Part shown: piece by piece, positions 42,881-51,590 of the stretch
Layout: each line of letters starts with the position of its first letter
Numbering within the stretch: position 1 is the first letter of the stretch
Assembly (NCBI GenBank): GCA_937873695.1
Contig: CALMYL010000007.1
Coordinates: 248,001-312,000 of the forward strand
Source of the DNA: an uncultured Ignavibacteria bacterium
Lineage (GTDB): Bacteria; Bacteroidota; Ignavibacteria; Tepidaquicellales; OLB5
Length of the DNA stretch: 64,000 bases
Reading direction: 5' to 3'
Translations under genes and position numbers: made by a program
Notes under the pieces: model-generated
Database searches by the model: none
Told to the model about the DNA's origin: nothing
What the model saw: only the letters and a program-made list of their open reading frames with translations

Positions 42881-42985
42881 CTGTTATGAATTTCAATGAT
42901 ACCCGATGGTTTAAGTTCTCCGCGGCGAATTTAGATCTGGTGCTGTTTTTTTTACTTGTCGTTCCAGCAGTTTGCCGTAATCATT

Positions 42986-43246
42986 TCACCCAATTTTACC
43001 ACCGGATGTCCTATTCCATTTTTCCTTAACTTTGTTCATCAGTTTTTCATTTCTTATATCTTCATCCCTGATGAACTCTTTAAAATATCCGCAGCTTGTG
43101 CAAACATACGTATCTACATTAAAACTTTTAGTAGCTGATACTATTATGAATTTTCTGTGATTAGCCGGTGTTGTATTGCGGTTATCGTACACTTCATTTG
43201 ATCCGCAAACGGGACATTTGCCGGTTTTGATGGTTTCTACGTTCAT
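42986..43246 (-). CDS. Small zinc-ribbon protein
   Basis: An 86-residue protein with two Cys pairs, CPVCGS near residue 11 and CTSCGYF near residue 52, forming a likely zinc ribbon. The rest is polar (FIRDEDIRNEKLMNKVKEKWNR). Function unknown. One base separates it from the stop of the hemerythrin-like gene, so the two are probably co-transcribed. A similar zinc-ribbon protein is encoded at 47369-47611. Confidence 0.7.
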   Translation of the reverse strand: MNVETIKTGKCPVCGSNEVYDNRNTTPANHRKFIIVSATKSFNVDTYVCTSCGYFKEFIRDEDIRNEKLMNKVKEKWNRTSGGKIG

Positions 43247-43247
43247 T

Positions 43248-43910
43248 TTATTTCAAATTCTCCTTTATTGCGGTGAATTCTTCCACAGGCAGGAATTTTT
43301 CCGCCATTACAATAAGTCTTGTGAATTGCTCGGGAGCGTTAGCTTTCATACCGCCCAGCATCATAAGCAGATCGCTTTGTGTTATAGCAGGCATAATGTA
43401 ACTTTGCCATTTTTCAAAGGCATCGGGTGTGAAGCGCCCGATAATTTTTCCGCGCATTGCATGCAGTTCCTGGTCGGTGAAGTTCTCCCACAACAATCGC
43501 TGGGTTTCGGTCTCTTCTTCAACGGTGTGCAGTAAATACTCACCGTGGAACCTTGAGAACTTCATGTAAAGCTCCGCTCCCGTTCCAAGGGCATCCTGCC
43601 CTTTGGAGTTCAGTTCTTTAATATCATCAAGCAGTTTTTCTATTGCATCCTGGTCATATTCAAGCCTTTCGTGATCATCCATATCATGTTTGGATGAACC
43701 CGGTACTTTTTCTTCAAGTGCTGCAAGTATTAATGTGTTTTCATCGTTGGCATGTGTGCTTAACATCATAAACAGATCTTTGCCAAGTCCGTGCAGTTTA
43801 GCAATATCAACCGGGCTGTTGAAATCACATTTGCCAAGCATAAATGAAAATTGCGATAAAGCATTCCGCAATCCTTTGTGAGCTGCTTCAAAAAGTTTTA
43901 CACGCTGCAT
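43248..43910 (-). CDS. Hemerythrin-like (HHE) domain protein
   Basis: A 220-residue helical protein. The histidines and acidic residues of a hemerythrin-like bundle are seen: LFEAAHKGLRNALSQF, MMLSTHANDENTLI, DDHERLEYDQ and FHGEYLLHTVEEE. A C-terminal helical region follows. Such proteins bind a di-iron site and sense oxygen, NO or iron. The call is based on residue pattern. Co-transcribed with the zinc-ribbon gene. Confidence 0.72.
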   Translation of the reverse strand: MQRVKLFEAAHKGLRNALSQFSFMLGKCDFNSPVDIAKLHGLGKDLFMMLSTHANDENTLILAALEEKVPGSSKHDMDDHERLEYDQDAIEKLLDDIKELNSKGQDALGTGAELYMKFSRFHGEYLLHTVEEETETQRLLWENFTDQELHAMRGKIIGRFTPDAFEKWQSYIMPAITQSDLLMMLGGMKANAPEQFTRLIVMAEKFLPVEEFTAIKENLK

Positions 43911-43999
43911 TGTAATTATTAATATTTAAATAGGTTAATGAAAATTATATTTTGCAAATTTAATGGGAATAGTAGAAAAATGAAGTGATAAAAGTATTT

Positions 44000-44025
44000 C
44001 GTTCCCAAACAGAAGTTTGGGAACG
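44000..44025. repeat. CGTTCCCAAAC perfect hairpin
   Basis: An 11-bp stem CGTTCCCAAAC/GTTTGGGAACG with an AGAA loop, in the gap between the M16 and hemerythrin-like genes. It matches a degenerate copy at 14330-14355. Confidence 0.6.
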
Positions 44026-44103
44026 AGGAAGAAATGTGTTATTATTACAGTATTATGCTTTTATTTGAGACTTTGAGTCCGTTTGTTTTATATTGTAATC
44101 AAT

Positions 44104-45462
44104 TTAAAAACCTATCTTTTCAAGCTGTTTAAAATCTTCCGGTGATACTTTTGTTTCATCACCAAGGTAGTTCCATTTTATATTTCCTGTATTGCTGGTA
44201 AATACACGGTTTATATCCTGTACCGTTACGGCATTGACCAGTGCTTCGAAATTATCGAAAGCGCTCAGATTTCCCCGCAGCTTCCATCTGCCGATATTTT
44301 GGGTCTGACTTGATGCTGTTTCAAGCCGCATAAAATAACGAGTTAGGTATGCATGCTTTGATTTAGCGAATTCATCATCGGTAAACCCGTTTTTGCGTAC
44401 ATTATTAATAATATCAACCATAACATTTATGGCATCTTTGGGGTGATCGGTAGTAATATAAAACACGCTGAACGGGTTTGTAATGGCATCACCGTTCATA
44501 TACGCCGCGGGCGCGTAGCTTAAACCGCGTTTTGAGCGGAGCTCAACGAAGTATTTATCATACATAATACTCATTGCAACCATCATCGCAACCGCGTCCG
44601 GGGAATCCCACGGAATACCTGACATGATACCGGAGAGATAATTGGTTGATATTTTACGCGCCTCAATATCCTGCCCCGGCTGCTCAATTTTCGTGACCTG
44701 TTCTTTTGGCGAAGGTGTTCCTTCAGGCAGTTTTGCGAGCGTTGACCGTACTTTCTCGATCAGATCACTTTCAGAAACATTACCTGCCACAACAAGGAAT
44801 GCCCTTTGTTTGCAGAGATTTGTTTTAATGAATGTTTTAATATCTTCAAGTGTTAAAGCGGCAAGCGTGTTTTCGTTTCCGTACGGGTCTTTCTCATAAT
44901 TTTTACCTTTAAACGCTGTTTCAACCGTTATTCGCTCCAGGCGTGAATCAGGGTCGCCTTCATTTTGCCTGGCATATGAAATGTACTGCTCTTTTTTATT
45001 TGCGAATTCATTCGGGTCATACGCCGGGTTCATAAGCGCATCTGTGAATAGAAGCCATGATTTATCCCATGATTCCTTTAGACACTGCATGTTCAGCTCA
45101 CCGAAATCCAGCGATGCATCACTGCCGAAAGTTGTACCCATTTTTTCGGCTGCTGCAAGAAAATCGGTCTTGCTCATTGTAGCTGTACCGCCTTTTATGA
45201 TATAACTGTAAGCAACGGCTTCTATTCCTTGCTTATCCAGTGGATAATTTGCAGTACCGCCGGTTACGAAAAGTCTTGCGCTGATTACATCTTTGCCGGT
45301 ATTCTTTATTATTACCTTAAAGCCGTCAATATCAATTTCTTTAATAGTGTTCTGCGAAAACAAACCAGAACCTGTGAAAAAGAGTATTGCTGCAAGTATT
45401 ACAAAGAAGGTTTTTGATATTTTTAGTGTATTCATATTCATTTTTATTGAACTAACTTTCAT
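44104..45462 (-). CDS. Exported M16-family peptidase homolog, non-catalytic partner
   Basis: A 452-residue protein with a signal peptide (ends SGLFSQ; starts at 45441 or 45435 are also possible). The M16 fold is clear (DFGELNMQCLKESWDKSWLLFTDALMNPAYDPNEF, RAFLVVAGNVSESDLI, LRSKRGLSYAPAAYM). However the region where HxxEH should be reads GIEAVAYSYIIKGGTATMSK, so the zinc site is absent. By analogy with paired M16B peptidases it probably completes the chamber of the active protein encoded just upstream, at a 4-nt distance. Confidence 0.85.
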   Translation of the reverse strand: MKVSSIKMNMNTLKISKTFFVILAAILFFTGSGLFSQNTIKEIDIDGFKVIIKNTGKDVISARLFVTGGTANYPLDKQGIEAVAYSYIIKGGTATMSKTDFLAAAEKMGTTFGSDASLDFGELNMQCLKESWDKSWLLFTDALMNPAYDPNEFANKKEQYISYARQNEGDPDSRLERITVETAFKGKNYEKDPYGNENTLAALTLEDIKTFIKTNLCKQRAFLVVAGNVSESDLIEKVRSTLAKLPEGTPSPKEQVTKIEQPGQDIEARKISTNYLSGIMSGIPWDSPDAVAMMVAMSIMYDKYFVELRSKRGLSYAPAAYMNGDAITNPFSVFYITTDHPKDAINVMVDIINNVRKNGFTDDEFAKSKHAYLTRYFMRLETASSQTQNIGRWKLRGNLSAFDNFEALVNAVTVQDINRVFTSNTGNIKWNYLGDETKVSPEDFKQLEKIGF

Positions 45463-45466
45463 TTGT

Positions 45467-46837
45467 TTAATTTAAGAGGTCTTCAAATTTATTTATGTTC
45501 ATTTTATTTTTCATATCCGGCGAGAGAAGTATACCGTAAACCGCAGGTTTATCTTTGATGTATTTCCTTACGTACTTTCTTATATCATCGCGGGTTGTTT
45601 TGTTGATGTTATCAATGTAATTGAATCCATAATCCAGGTCCTTAATTGCCCAGTTATAACCAAGAGCGTGTGCGTATCCCGAAGTCTGTTCCATCCTGAA
45701 TTTTTCCTGGATAGCAAGCTGGTTCTTTGCGGTTTCCATCTGTTCATCGGTAAAGTATTTATCTGTATCCCACATTTCAATATGTTCTTCCAGTTTCGCC
45801 ATGCATTCTTTGATCTTAGCCGGGTTTGGCACTATTCTCAGTGATATGGGCCCCGTATAAATATCTGTTCCGTAGTACAGGCTTGCTTCCAGTGCAAGAC
45901 CCGCATCAATGAGCTCTTTGCTGAACTTTGAGGATTCAAGATTAACAATATAAGAAAACACATCAGCGGTGTATGTTGCCTTAACATCGTTCCTTGTATC
46001 GGGTCCGTGCCAGCCTATATATATCACCGGCGCCTGCGCGTTTTCACTGGTGGTTACAAAGTATGTGTTTTCTTTTATTGGCTTAAACTCAGGTATCGGA
46101 AATTTTTCAAACGGGTCAAATCCGGATGGCTGCCAGTCACCGAAAATACTTTTCGCTTTGGTAAATGCTTCGGTATGGTCAACATCCCCCGCAATAATCA
46201 ATATTGAATTATTGGGCCAGTAGTATTTCTGCTGAATGGTCCTCATTTTTTCGGGGGTTGCAGAAAGTATCACATCATGATCGCCGATAGGTATTTTGCG
46301 GCTTTTATCCTTGCCCCACATTTTTTCCTGGAACTCGTAGTATAAATTGAATTCAGGGTTTGATTCACCCCTCTGAAACTCGCCGTTCACAACTGGATGC
46401 TCATTGGTCATTTCCTGCTCAAGGAACAATGGATATCTTATGGCGCTGTTCATGAACTTTAAGCCGTCATCAAGATTGCTTGCAGGAAGAGTGAAGAAAT
46501 AGTTCACACGATTTGTTGATGTTGTACCGTTCCACACAATGCCAAGCTCCCTGGTGCGGTTGATGTATGCTTCCTGTGAAGGGATATCTTTATTTGCTTT
46601 AAAGAACATGTGTTCGTAGAAGTGTGAGAGTCCGCTGTACTCAGGTGACTCGGTATAAGCGCCGTTTTTAACATTAATTTCAATTGTGGTAATCGGAACG
46701 CTTTTATCTTCAACCACCAGTACATCAAGACCGTTTGGCAGTGTTTTAAAGAAATACCCGGCAGGCAAATTTGCCTGCGCAAGCAGAAATGCAGAATTAA
46801 AAATGAAGGCAAGAAGCGCAATTAAAGTACGTTTCAT
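45467..46837 (-). CDS. Exported M16-family zinc peptidase, catalytic
   Basis: A 456-residue protein with a signal peptide ending AFLLAQ. The inverted zinc motif HxxEH is His72, Glu75, His76 (SHFYEH), and the third ligand probably lies in the HPVVNGEFQRGESNPE region. The C-terminal half has the substrate-contact R/Y segment. M16 peptidases degrade unfolded peptides in a clam-shell chamber; this one would act in the periplasm. It pairs with the inactive homolog downstream. Confidence 0.88.
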   Translation of the reverse strand: MKRTLIALLAFIFNSAFLLAQANLPAGYFFKTLPNGLDVLVVEDKSVPITTIEINVKNGAYTESPEYSGLSHFYEHMFFKANKDIPSQEAYINRTRELGIVWNGTTSTNRVNYFFTLPASNLDDGLKFMNSAIRYPLFLEQEMTNEHPVVNGEFQRGESNPEFNLYYEFQEKMWGKDKSRKIPIGDHDVILSATPEKMRTIQQKYYWPNNSILIIAGDVDHTEAFTKAKSIFGDWQPSGFDPFEKFPIPEFKPIKENTYFVTTSENAQAPVIYIGWHGPDTRNDVKATYTADVFSYIVNLESSKFSKELIDAGLALEASLYYGTDIYTGPISLRIVPNPAKIKECMAKLEEHIEMWDTDKYFTDEQMETAKNQLAIQEKFRMEQTSGYAHALGYNWAIKDLDYGFNYIDNINKTTRDDIRKYVRKYIKDKPAVYGILLSPDMKNKMNINKFEDLLN

Positions 46838-47047
46838 GTATAGTATTAAATTAATTATAGATTATTTTGGTGCTGCTGAAGAGGACTGTATGCGCAAATA
46901 TAGGGATTTTTGCTTTTATAGGAAACTGAAAAACATTAATGTCTTATATGCTTCTTTTAGATGATTATACAATAAATAACAAAACTCCTAAATGTACAAA
47001 TTGAAGTTTTTTGAATATTGAGTTAATTATAGATGTATCTAGGCAGT

Positions 47048-47250
47048 ATTTTTGTTCTTTTTGTCTTGACACAAAAAGAACCAAAAAAGTCAAGGCTGAT
47101 GAAAAACGACTAAACTTTTCGAACGCTATAGATGCAAAAAATAACTCGTCACGCTTGATACGCACCATAGGTGCGATTTCCGTGACTCAAACAGATTTTT
47201 TGCATCTATACATGCGTTCTCAAGTTTTTAACGCCGTTTTTCATAGGCCG
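47048..47250. repeat. Long compound-hairpin intergenic element
   Basis: In a 530-nt gene gap. A first hairpin (TTGTTCTTTTTGTC/ACAAAAAGAACC, ~47050-47085) adjoins a ~150-nt nested structure. Outer arms TGATGAAAAACG (47098-47109) and CGTTTTTCATA (47234-47244) enclose ACTTTTCGAACGC/GCGTTCTCAAGT. Inside them are TATAGATGCAAAAAAT (47127-47142) and ATTTTTTGCATCTATA (47195-47210), and the tip is CGCACC-ATA-GGTGCG (47161-47175). Apparent frames across it are by-products of the symmetry. From memory, relatives of this element are widespread in Bacteroidota intergenic regions. It may be a mobile repeat or a structured RNA. Confidence 0.65.
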
Positions 47251-47368
47251 TTTATGATATGTTATTAAGGTATCAGGACTTTTATTGAATGTTTTTTTGT
47301 CAATTGCGCATTATTGAGCCGCGCTTTTTGCGGCGAAACCTTACTTCGAAGGAGGAAGGCTAATTGAT

Positions 47369-47611
47369 TCAATGCCGCCATTCTTCGGCGGGATCCGCGT
47401 AATGCTCAATATATCCGCAGTTTGCGCATTTGTATGGAGTAACCGGATACTGCGGAGCATTGGCATTTGTACCCATGAATTCGGTTATTTTTTCTTTCTC
47501 GCCTTCAACCCATACAACATAATTATAAAATATGGGATGCTCGCTGTTGCGGACATAAAAAAATCCTTTTTTCATTTCCGCCATGCATTTGGGGCATTGT
47601 TTGTTGTTCAT
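47369..47611 (-). CDS. Small zinc-ribbon protein (DUF6487-like)
   Basis: About 80 residues from the ATG at 47611 (MNNKQCPKCMAEMKKGFFYV); a further upstream start would run into the preceding gene. Cys pairs CPKC and CANCGYIEHYAD form a likely zinc ribbon. The middle carries YNYVVWVEGEKEKI. Function unknown. The start lies 1 nt after the TPR fragment's stop on the same strand. Confidence 0.7.
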   Translation of the reverse strand: MNNKQCPKCMAEMKKGFFYVRNSEHPIFYNYVVWVEGEKEKITEFMGTNANAPQYPVTPYKCANCGYIEHYADPAEEWRH

Positions 47612-47612
47612 A

Positions 47613-48515
47613 TTATTTTTTCTTTTTAGATCTGCTCTGTGTGACGGGATCAACTTTTCCTTCCAAAACCATAAGAACGCTTTCTTTGAGTTTCTTATAA
47701 TCTACAGGTTCCTTCAGAACTAACGTTGAATACGTTTGATGAAGATATTCATCACCTTCATACTTGCCGGCTCCAATCACATAGATTATGTCCGATCCGG
47801 GCTTAAAAGTCAGAAACAATTCTGTTTGTACGGTGAATTCCTCATTCCAGTCCTTATCCAGTATAACATAAACCTGTTTGTGAAATCTGATATCTTTTTC
47901 CGGATCAGGAACATAGTAATCTTCATAGGCATGTACCCATTTATCGTTCCACTTAAATCTTTCAAAGCAGTACCTTTTTGATAACTTTCCTTCAAGCTGT
48001 CCGTTTTTATGTGCCTCGTACAGCTTTTTTTGATATATCATTGCTGAATCATACATTTGAAGAGCAAAATAATTCTGGATAATTGGAGGAAGTAAATTGT
48101 AGTTCCCAGGATCATTATTGACCAATTCCAGGATCTGTATTTTCGATTCTAAAAATTCGCCGCTTTCATATTCGATCAGATATATGTTGTATGTTATTGC
48201 TCCGTAATGTTCATCGTCCTTTTCAATTTTGTTTTTCCCTGAGTATGATATTTCGAGGGCTCTTTTATGATCTGCTTTTTCGTAATAATAGTCACTAAGC
48301 AGATAGAATGTTTTACCCAGGTACGTATTGTTGCCAATAGACTCTTCCAGAACTTTCACTGCTTCTTCATTTTTGCCAAGTTCAAATAAAATTTCAGCTT
48401 TTTCCGTGGGGTAAGTACGTTTTTCAGGGAATTTTATCAGGACTTCTTCTGTCAGGGAAAGGGCTTTATCAAATTGTTTTAAATGTTTGTAAGACTGTAT
48501 GAGAAAATAATACAT
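47613..48515 (-). pseudogene. TPR protein, C-terminal piece of a frameshifted gene
   Basis: A 300-residue frame of tetratricopeptide repeats (FDKALSLTEEVLIKFPEKRTYPTEKAEILFELGKNEEAVKVL) followed by a beta-rich tail (VYVILDKDWNEEFTVQTELFLTF). It starts only 1 nt after the stop of the 48517 frame. If one base is removed in the A7G3 run (minus strand, 48532-48541) the two frames join smoothly as AIKKGPEESKMYYFLIQ, completing a broken repeat. So this is the larger part of one exported TPR gene. It is either a true frameshift, a sequencing slip or a slippage site. Confidence 0.75.
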
Positions 48516-48516
48516 C

Positions 48517-48777
48517 TTACTTTCTTCGGGACCCTTTTTTTATTGCCTTATCAAAATATTCTATGGCTTCGTGATAACTTTTTCTGTCAAAATAAGCGAT
48601 TCCAATAATATAAAGTGAAGTAGCGCTTAATGTCTCTTCGTTCAATTGTGTTTTATATGTAAGGATCTCATCAAACTTGTTCTGTTTAAAAAGCGTATCA
48701 AGTTTTTCGATCTCAGAATCTTGTGAGAATAAATGGAGGTTACCTAATAACAGTGCAAAAAATATTATTGTTTTCAT
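48517..48777 (-). pseudogene. TPR protein, N-terminal piece of a frameshifted gene
   Basis: An 86-residue frame with a signal peptide (FFALLLGNLHLFSQ) and the first two tetratricopeptide helices (SLYIIGIAYFDRKSYHEAIEYFDKAIKKG) that end abruptly in SRRK at a stop. The missing repeat continues in the next frame at 48515. The break lies in a homopolymer AAAAAAAGGG. Together the pieces make a periplasmic or lipoprotein-like TPR protein of ~388 residues. Confidence 0.75.
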
Positions 48778-48885
48778 TTTTGCGGTATGAAAGATTTTTA
48801 TGAGAAATCAGTTGGTTAATTTCATACTTCCGGCAATCAAGCTATGGGCAGATTTTACAGCTTTGAGAACAGCTCCGATTTTATC

Positions 48886-49959
48886 TCAGGCCTGTTCCTC
48901 TGAAAGCTTTTCGGCTCTATCGGCAATTTTGAGTTTTTCGAAGAGCTCCGCAAGATCGCCTTCCATCACCTGCGATAGATTGTACATAGTTAAGCCAATG
49001 CGGTGATCTGTCAAACGGTTCTGCGGGAAATTATATGTGCGTATCTTATCGCTCCTATCACCGGAGCCAACCATTAATTTTCTTTTCTGCGAGGTTTCCT
49101 TATCATGTTTTTCAATTTCGGCTTCAAGCAGCCTTGAGCGCAGCACTTTCAAGGCTTTCTGCTTATTCTTAAGCTGTGAGCGTTCATCCTGGCACTGCAC
49201 AACAACGCCCGTGGGTATATGTGTTATGCGGATAGCTGTTTCAACCTTGTTAACATTCTGTCCGCCTGCGCCGCCGGAACGGAATACATCAATTTTAAGG
49301 TCAGCAGGATTTATATCAATATCTACTTCATCCGCTTCAGGCAGTACTGCCACAGAGGCGGCTGAAGTGTGAACCCGTCCCTGGGTTTCAGTTTCAGGTA
49401 CACGCTGCACGCGGTGAACACCGCTTTCATATTTAAGTGTGCCGTATATATCTTTGCCTGTAACGCTTACAATTACTTCCTTTAGGCCGCCAAGTCCTGA
49501 AGATTCATTATAAGTAACAATTTCCATCTTCCAGCCGATTCGTTCGGCAAAACGCGTGTACATCCTGTACAGATCTGCGGCAAACAGCGCGGCTTCATCT
49601 CCGCCGGTACCGGCGCGAATTTCAAGCATAGCATTCTTGGAATCGTTGGGATCTTTTGGGACGAGCAGTTCTTTTATTTCAGCTTCAAGTTTATCAAACC
49701 TGCCCTGCAGTTCTTCCTGTTCAGATGCTGCAAGCTCTTTCATTTCTGCGTCATTGGTTTCATACAGCAGCTTTTTGTTTTCTTCAAGCTGTGACTTCAC
49801 CCGGATATATTCATCGTATGCATTAACAATATCCGTTAAGTCACTGTATTCCTTTGATAGCCTGCGGAATTCCTTCTGGTCGTTTGCCGCATCCGGTTTA
49901 TTGAGCAGTTCCGCTATTTCGTTGTAACGCTGTTTTACTTTTTCTAATTTATCGAACAT
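48886..49959 (-). CDS. prfA: Peptide chain release factor 1
   Basis: About 357 residues from the ATG at 49959; a TTG at 49980 would add seven. It ends translation at UAA and UAG. The GGQ motif that triggers peptidyl-tRNA hydrolysis is in FRSGGAGGQNVNK, and the codon-recognition PxT motif of RF1 is PET in RVPETETQGRVHTS. The N-terminal coiled coil (FDKLEKVKQRYNEIAELL) and length fit RF1, not RF2. No prmC methyltransferase gene is adjacent. Confidence 0.96.
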   Translation of the reverse strand: MFDKLEKVKQRYNEIAELLNKPDAANDQKEFRRLSKEYSDLTDIVNAYDEYIRVKSQLEENKKLLYETNDAEMKELAASEQEELQGRFDKLEAEIKELLVPKDPNDSKNAMLEIRAGTGGDEAALFAADLYRMYTRFAERIGWKMEIVTYNESSGLGGLKEVIVSVTGKDIYGTLKYESGVHRVQRVPETETQGRVHTSAASVAVLPEADEVDIDINPADLKIDVFRSGGAGGQNVNKVETAIRITHIPTGVVVQCQDERSQLKNKQKALKVLRSRLLEAEIEKHDKETSQKRKLMVGSGDRSDKIRTYNFPQNRLTDHRIGLTMYNLSQVMEGDLAELFEKLKIADRAEKLSEEQA

Positions 49960-50046
49960 GATTTTTCTTTCTGATTGCAAAAATAGTTTTAATTGTATGC
50001 AAGTTCAATTCCAAATTAGACCAGGGAAGTGAGAGATTGATGTTGT

Positions 50047-50086
50047 TAAATGTCAAAGCTCAAATGTCAAATAACCTGCGTTAAAT
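50047..50086. repeat. GTCAAA/GCTCAAATG low-complexity repeat
   Basis: Two copies of AATGTCAAA-type units (AAATGTCAAAGCTCAAATGTCAAAT) in the 390-nt gap before the ATP-grasp gene. Matches strings at 51436-51500 and 18349-18405. Confidence 0.45.
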
Positions 50087-50210
50087 TTTTTTCAAGTGAG
50101 TTTGAATGAATAAATTTTTTATGCACGAAACTTCTTTGAAAGATATTGCTGATAATAATTTTCTAAAATTATTTTTTAAAAAATATTTTTCACTTTTTTG
50201 CGTTTACCTA

Positions 50211-50238
50211 TTGACTATGATTGTTAGAATGTTATATT
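50211..50238 (+). promoter_or_regulatory. Candidate promoter of the ATP-grasp/KamA genes
   Basis: TTGACT (50211-50216), 16 nt, TATATT (50233-50238). The rest of the gap to 50351 is AT-rich leader with AAGGAG at 50331 before the first ATP-grasp gene. Confidence 0.45.
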
Positions 50239-50351
50239 TGCAGTGATTTAAAAATGATGAAGTATATACCGTAAAAAAATTTTGTAAAAAGTTTTTGGAA
50301 GTATAAAAAAAGTTTCATCATAAAATTATAAAGGAGATAAGTAAACACTTT

Positions 50352-51452
50352 TTGCGGGTAGGATTTACTTACAATATAAAAAAAGAAACGGAGCACAGCT
50401 CCGCTGAACATTTATCCGAAGGACAGGATAAAAGAATTCAGAACGAAGCATATGTTGACGAAAATTTGGTCAGCAACTATTCTCATCGCCTGAGCGATGT
50501 TTACGCTGAGTGGGATGATGAAGAAACTATTTCAGCTGTTGAAGCCGCGATAAAAAAAGCGGGTCATGAAGTAATCAGGATTGAAGCAGACGAAAATGCT
50601 TTTGAAAAGCTTCGCAGCACAAGGCCTGATATCGTTTTCAACATGGCAGAAGGTTTTGGCGGCGCTTCGCGCGAATCTCACATTCCCGCTATGCTTGAAA
50701 TGCTTAACATACCCTACACTGCAAGCGATCCCATCACAATAGGCAATTGCCACGATAAATCACGCTGTAAAGAGATATTAACTTATTATGGAGTGCCTAA
50801 TCCGGGCTTTTTTATTACGGATAGCCACGTAAACGGTTACCCCAAGGTTAAATACCCCGCTTTTGTGAAGCCTTTGCATGAAGGCTCATCTAAGGGTATC
50901 TATAATAGTAGCGTTGTTTATAACAACGATGAGCTAAATCGCGAAATAACAAGAATTAAGGAAAACTACAGTCAGCACTCTATAATAGAGGATTATCTCG
51001 AGGGTCAGGAATTCACTGTGGCATTGCTTGGAAATGGCGAAAATGTGCGGGTTTTGCCCATAGTTGGCATAAATCTGGATTGTTTACCCGCAGATTTCCC
51101 CAAAATTTACTCATATGAAGTAAAATGGTATTTTGATACGAGGGAAAACAAGCTTGATATTTTCACATGTCCCGCAAAGATAAGCGATAAGCTGACAAAA
51201 CGTATCGAAGAAATCTGCAAGCAGGCATATCATGCCTTACGCATACGCGACTGGGCAAGAATGGATGTAAGATGTGATGCAAATGATGAGCCGTATATTA
51301 TTGAAATTAATCCATTGCCGGGAATTTTACCAAACCCGGATGATAATTCATGTTTCCCAAAAGCTGCAAGGGAAGTTGGAATTGATTATGACGGGCTGAT
51401 ACAGACTGTGCTGAATGGTGCGATTGAAAGATATCAACTAAATGCCAAATGA
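50352..51452 (+). CDS. D-Ala-D-Ala-ligase-like ATP-grasp enzyme 1
   Basis: A 366-residue ATP-grasp ligase. The likely start is TTG at 50352, giving the typical (M)RVGFTYN strand; AAGGAG lies 15 nt upstream, which is long. The Ddl-type order is present: DIVFNMAEGFGGASRESHIPAMLEMLNIPYTASDP, YPAFVKPLHEGSSKGI and the metal-binding end WARMDVRC..PYIIEINPLPGI. The D-Ala recognition loop differs from canonical Ddl, and a second copy follows, so a non-peptidoglycan amino-acid ligation is likely. Upstream of a GNAT and a lysine 2,3-aminomutase. Confidence 0.82.
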   Translation: MRVGFTYNIKKETEHSSAEHLSEGQDKRIQNEAYVDENLVSNYSHRLSDVYAEWDDEETISAVEAAIKKAGHEVIRIEADENAFEKLRSTRPDIVFNMAEGFGGASRESHIPAMLEMLNIPYTASDPITIGNCHDKSRCKEILTYYGVPNPGFFITDSHVNGYPKVKYPAFVKPLHEGSSKGIYNSSVVYNNDELNREITRIKENYSQHSIIEDYLEGQEFTVALLGNGENVRVLPIVGINLDCLPADFPKIYSYEVKWYFDTRENKLDIFTCPAKISDKLTKRIEEICKQAYHALRIRDWARMDVRCDANDEPYIIEINPLPGILPNPDDNSCFPKAAREVGIDYDGLIQTVLNGAIERYQLNAK

Positions 51453-51500
51453 CAAAGCTCAATTGTCAAATAGTAAATTACAAATATCAAATAACAAAAT
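51436..51500. repeat. GTCAAAT/CAAATATCAAA low-complexity repeat
   Basis: A run of related strings (CAAATGACAAAGCTCAATTGTCAAAT and ACAAATATCAAATAACAAA) overlapping the end of the first ATP-grasp gene. Same family as 50047-50086. Confidence 0.45.
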
Positions 51501-51531
51501 TGATATTAGTACATATTAAATTATAATCCCG

Positions 51532-51590
51532 CCCCTCTCCTTTGGAGAGGGGAAGTCAGCACCAATGGTGCTGAAGGGGTGAGGTCAATG
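51532..51590 (+). repeat. Double-hairpin intergenic repeat, copy 4
   Basis: Perfect stem CCCCTCTCC-TTT-GGAGAGGGG (51532-51552), linker AAG, second perfect stem TCAGCACC-AAT-GGTGCTGA (51556-51574), tail AGGGGTGAGGTCA running into the ATG at 51588. The tail is the only good Shine-Dalgarno (GGTGAGG) for the next gene. Confidence 0.75.

Noticed and set aside
42723-42985. Toxin gene partner for the DUF433 protein
   Set aside because: No PIN-like or DUF5615 frame exists on either side. The gap holds only the double-hairpin repeat and AT-rich sequence.
47011-47268. 85-residue plus-strand frame across the compound-hairpin element
   Set aside because: It lies fully in self-complementary sequence, has no ribosome site, and an equally long frame exists on the other strand. 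It is a by-product of the repeat.
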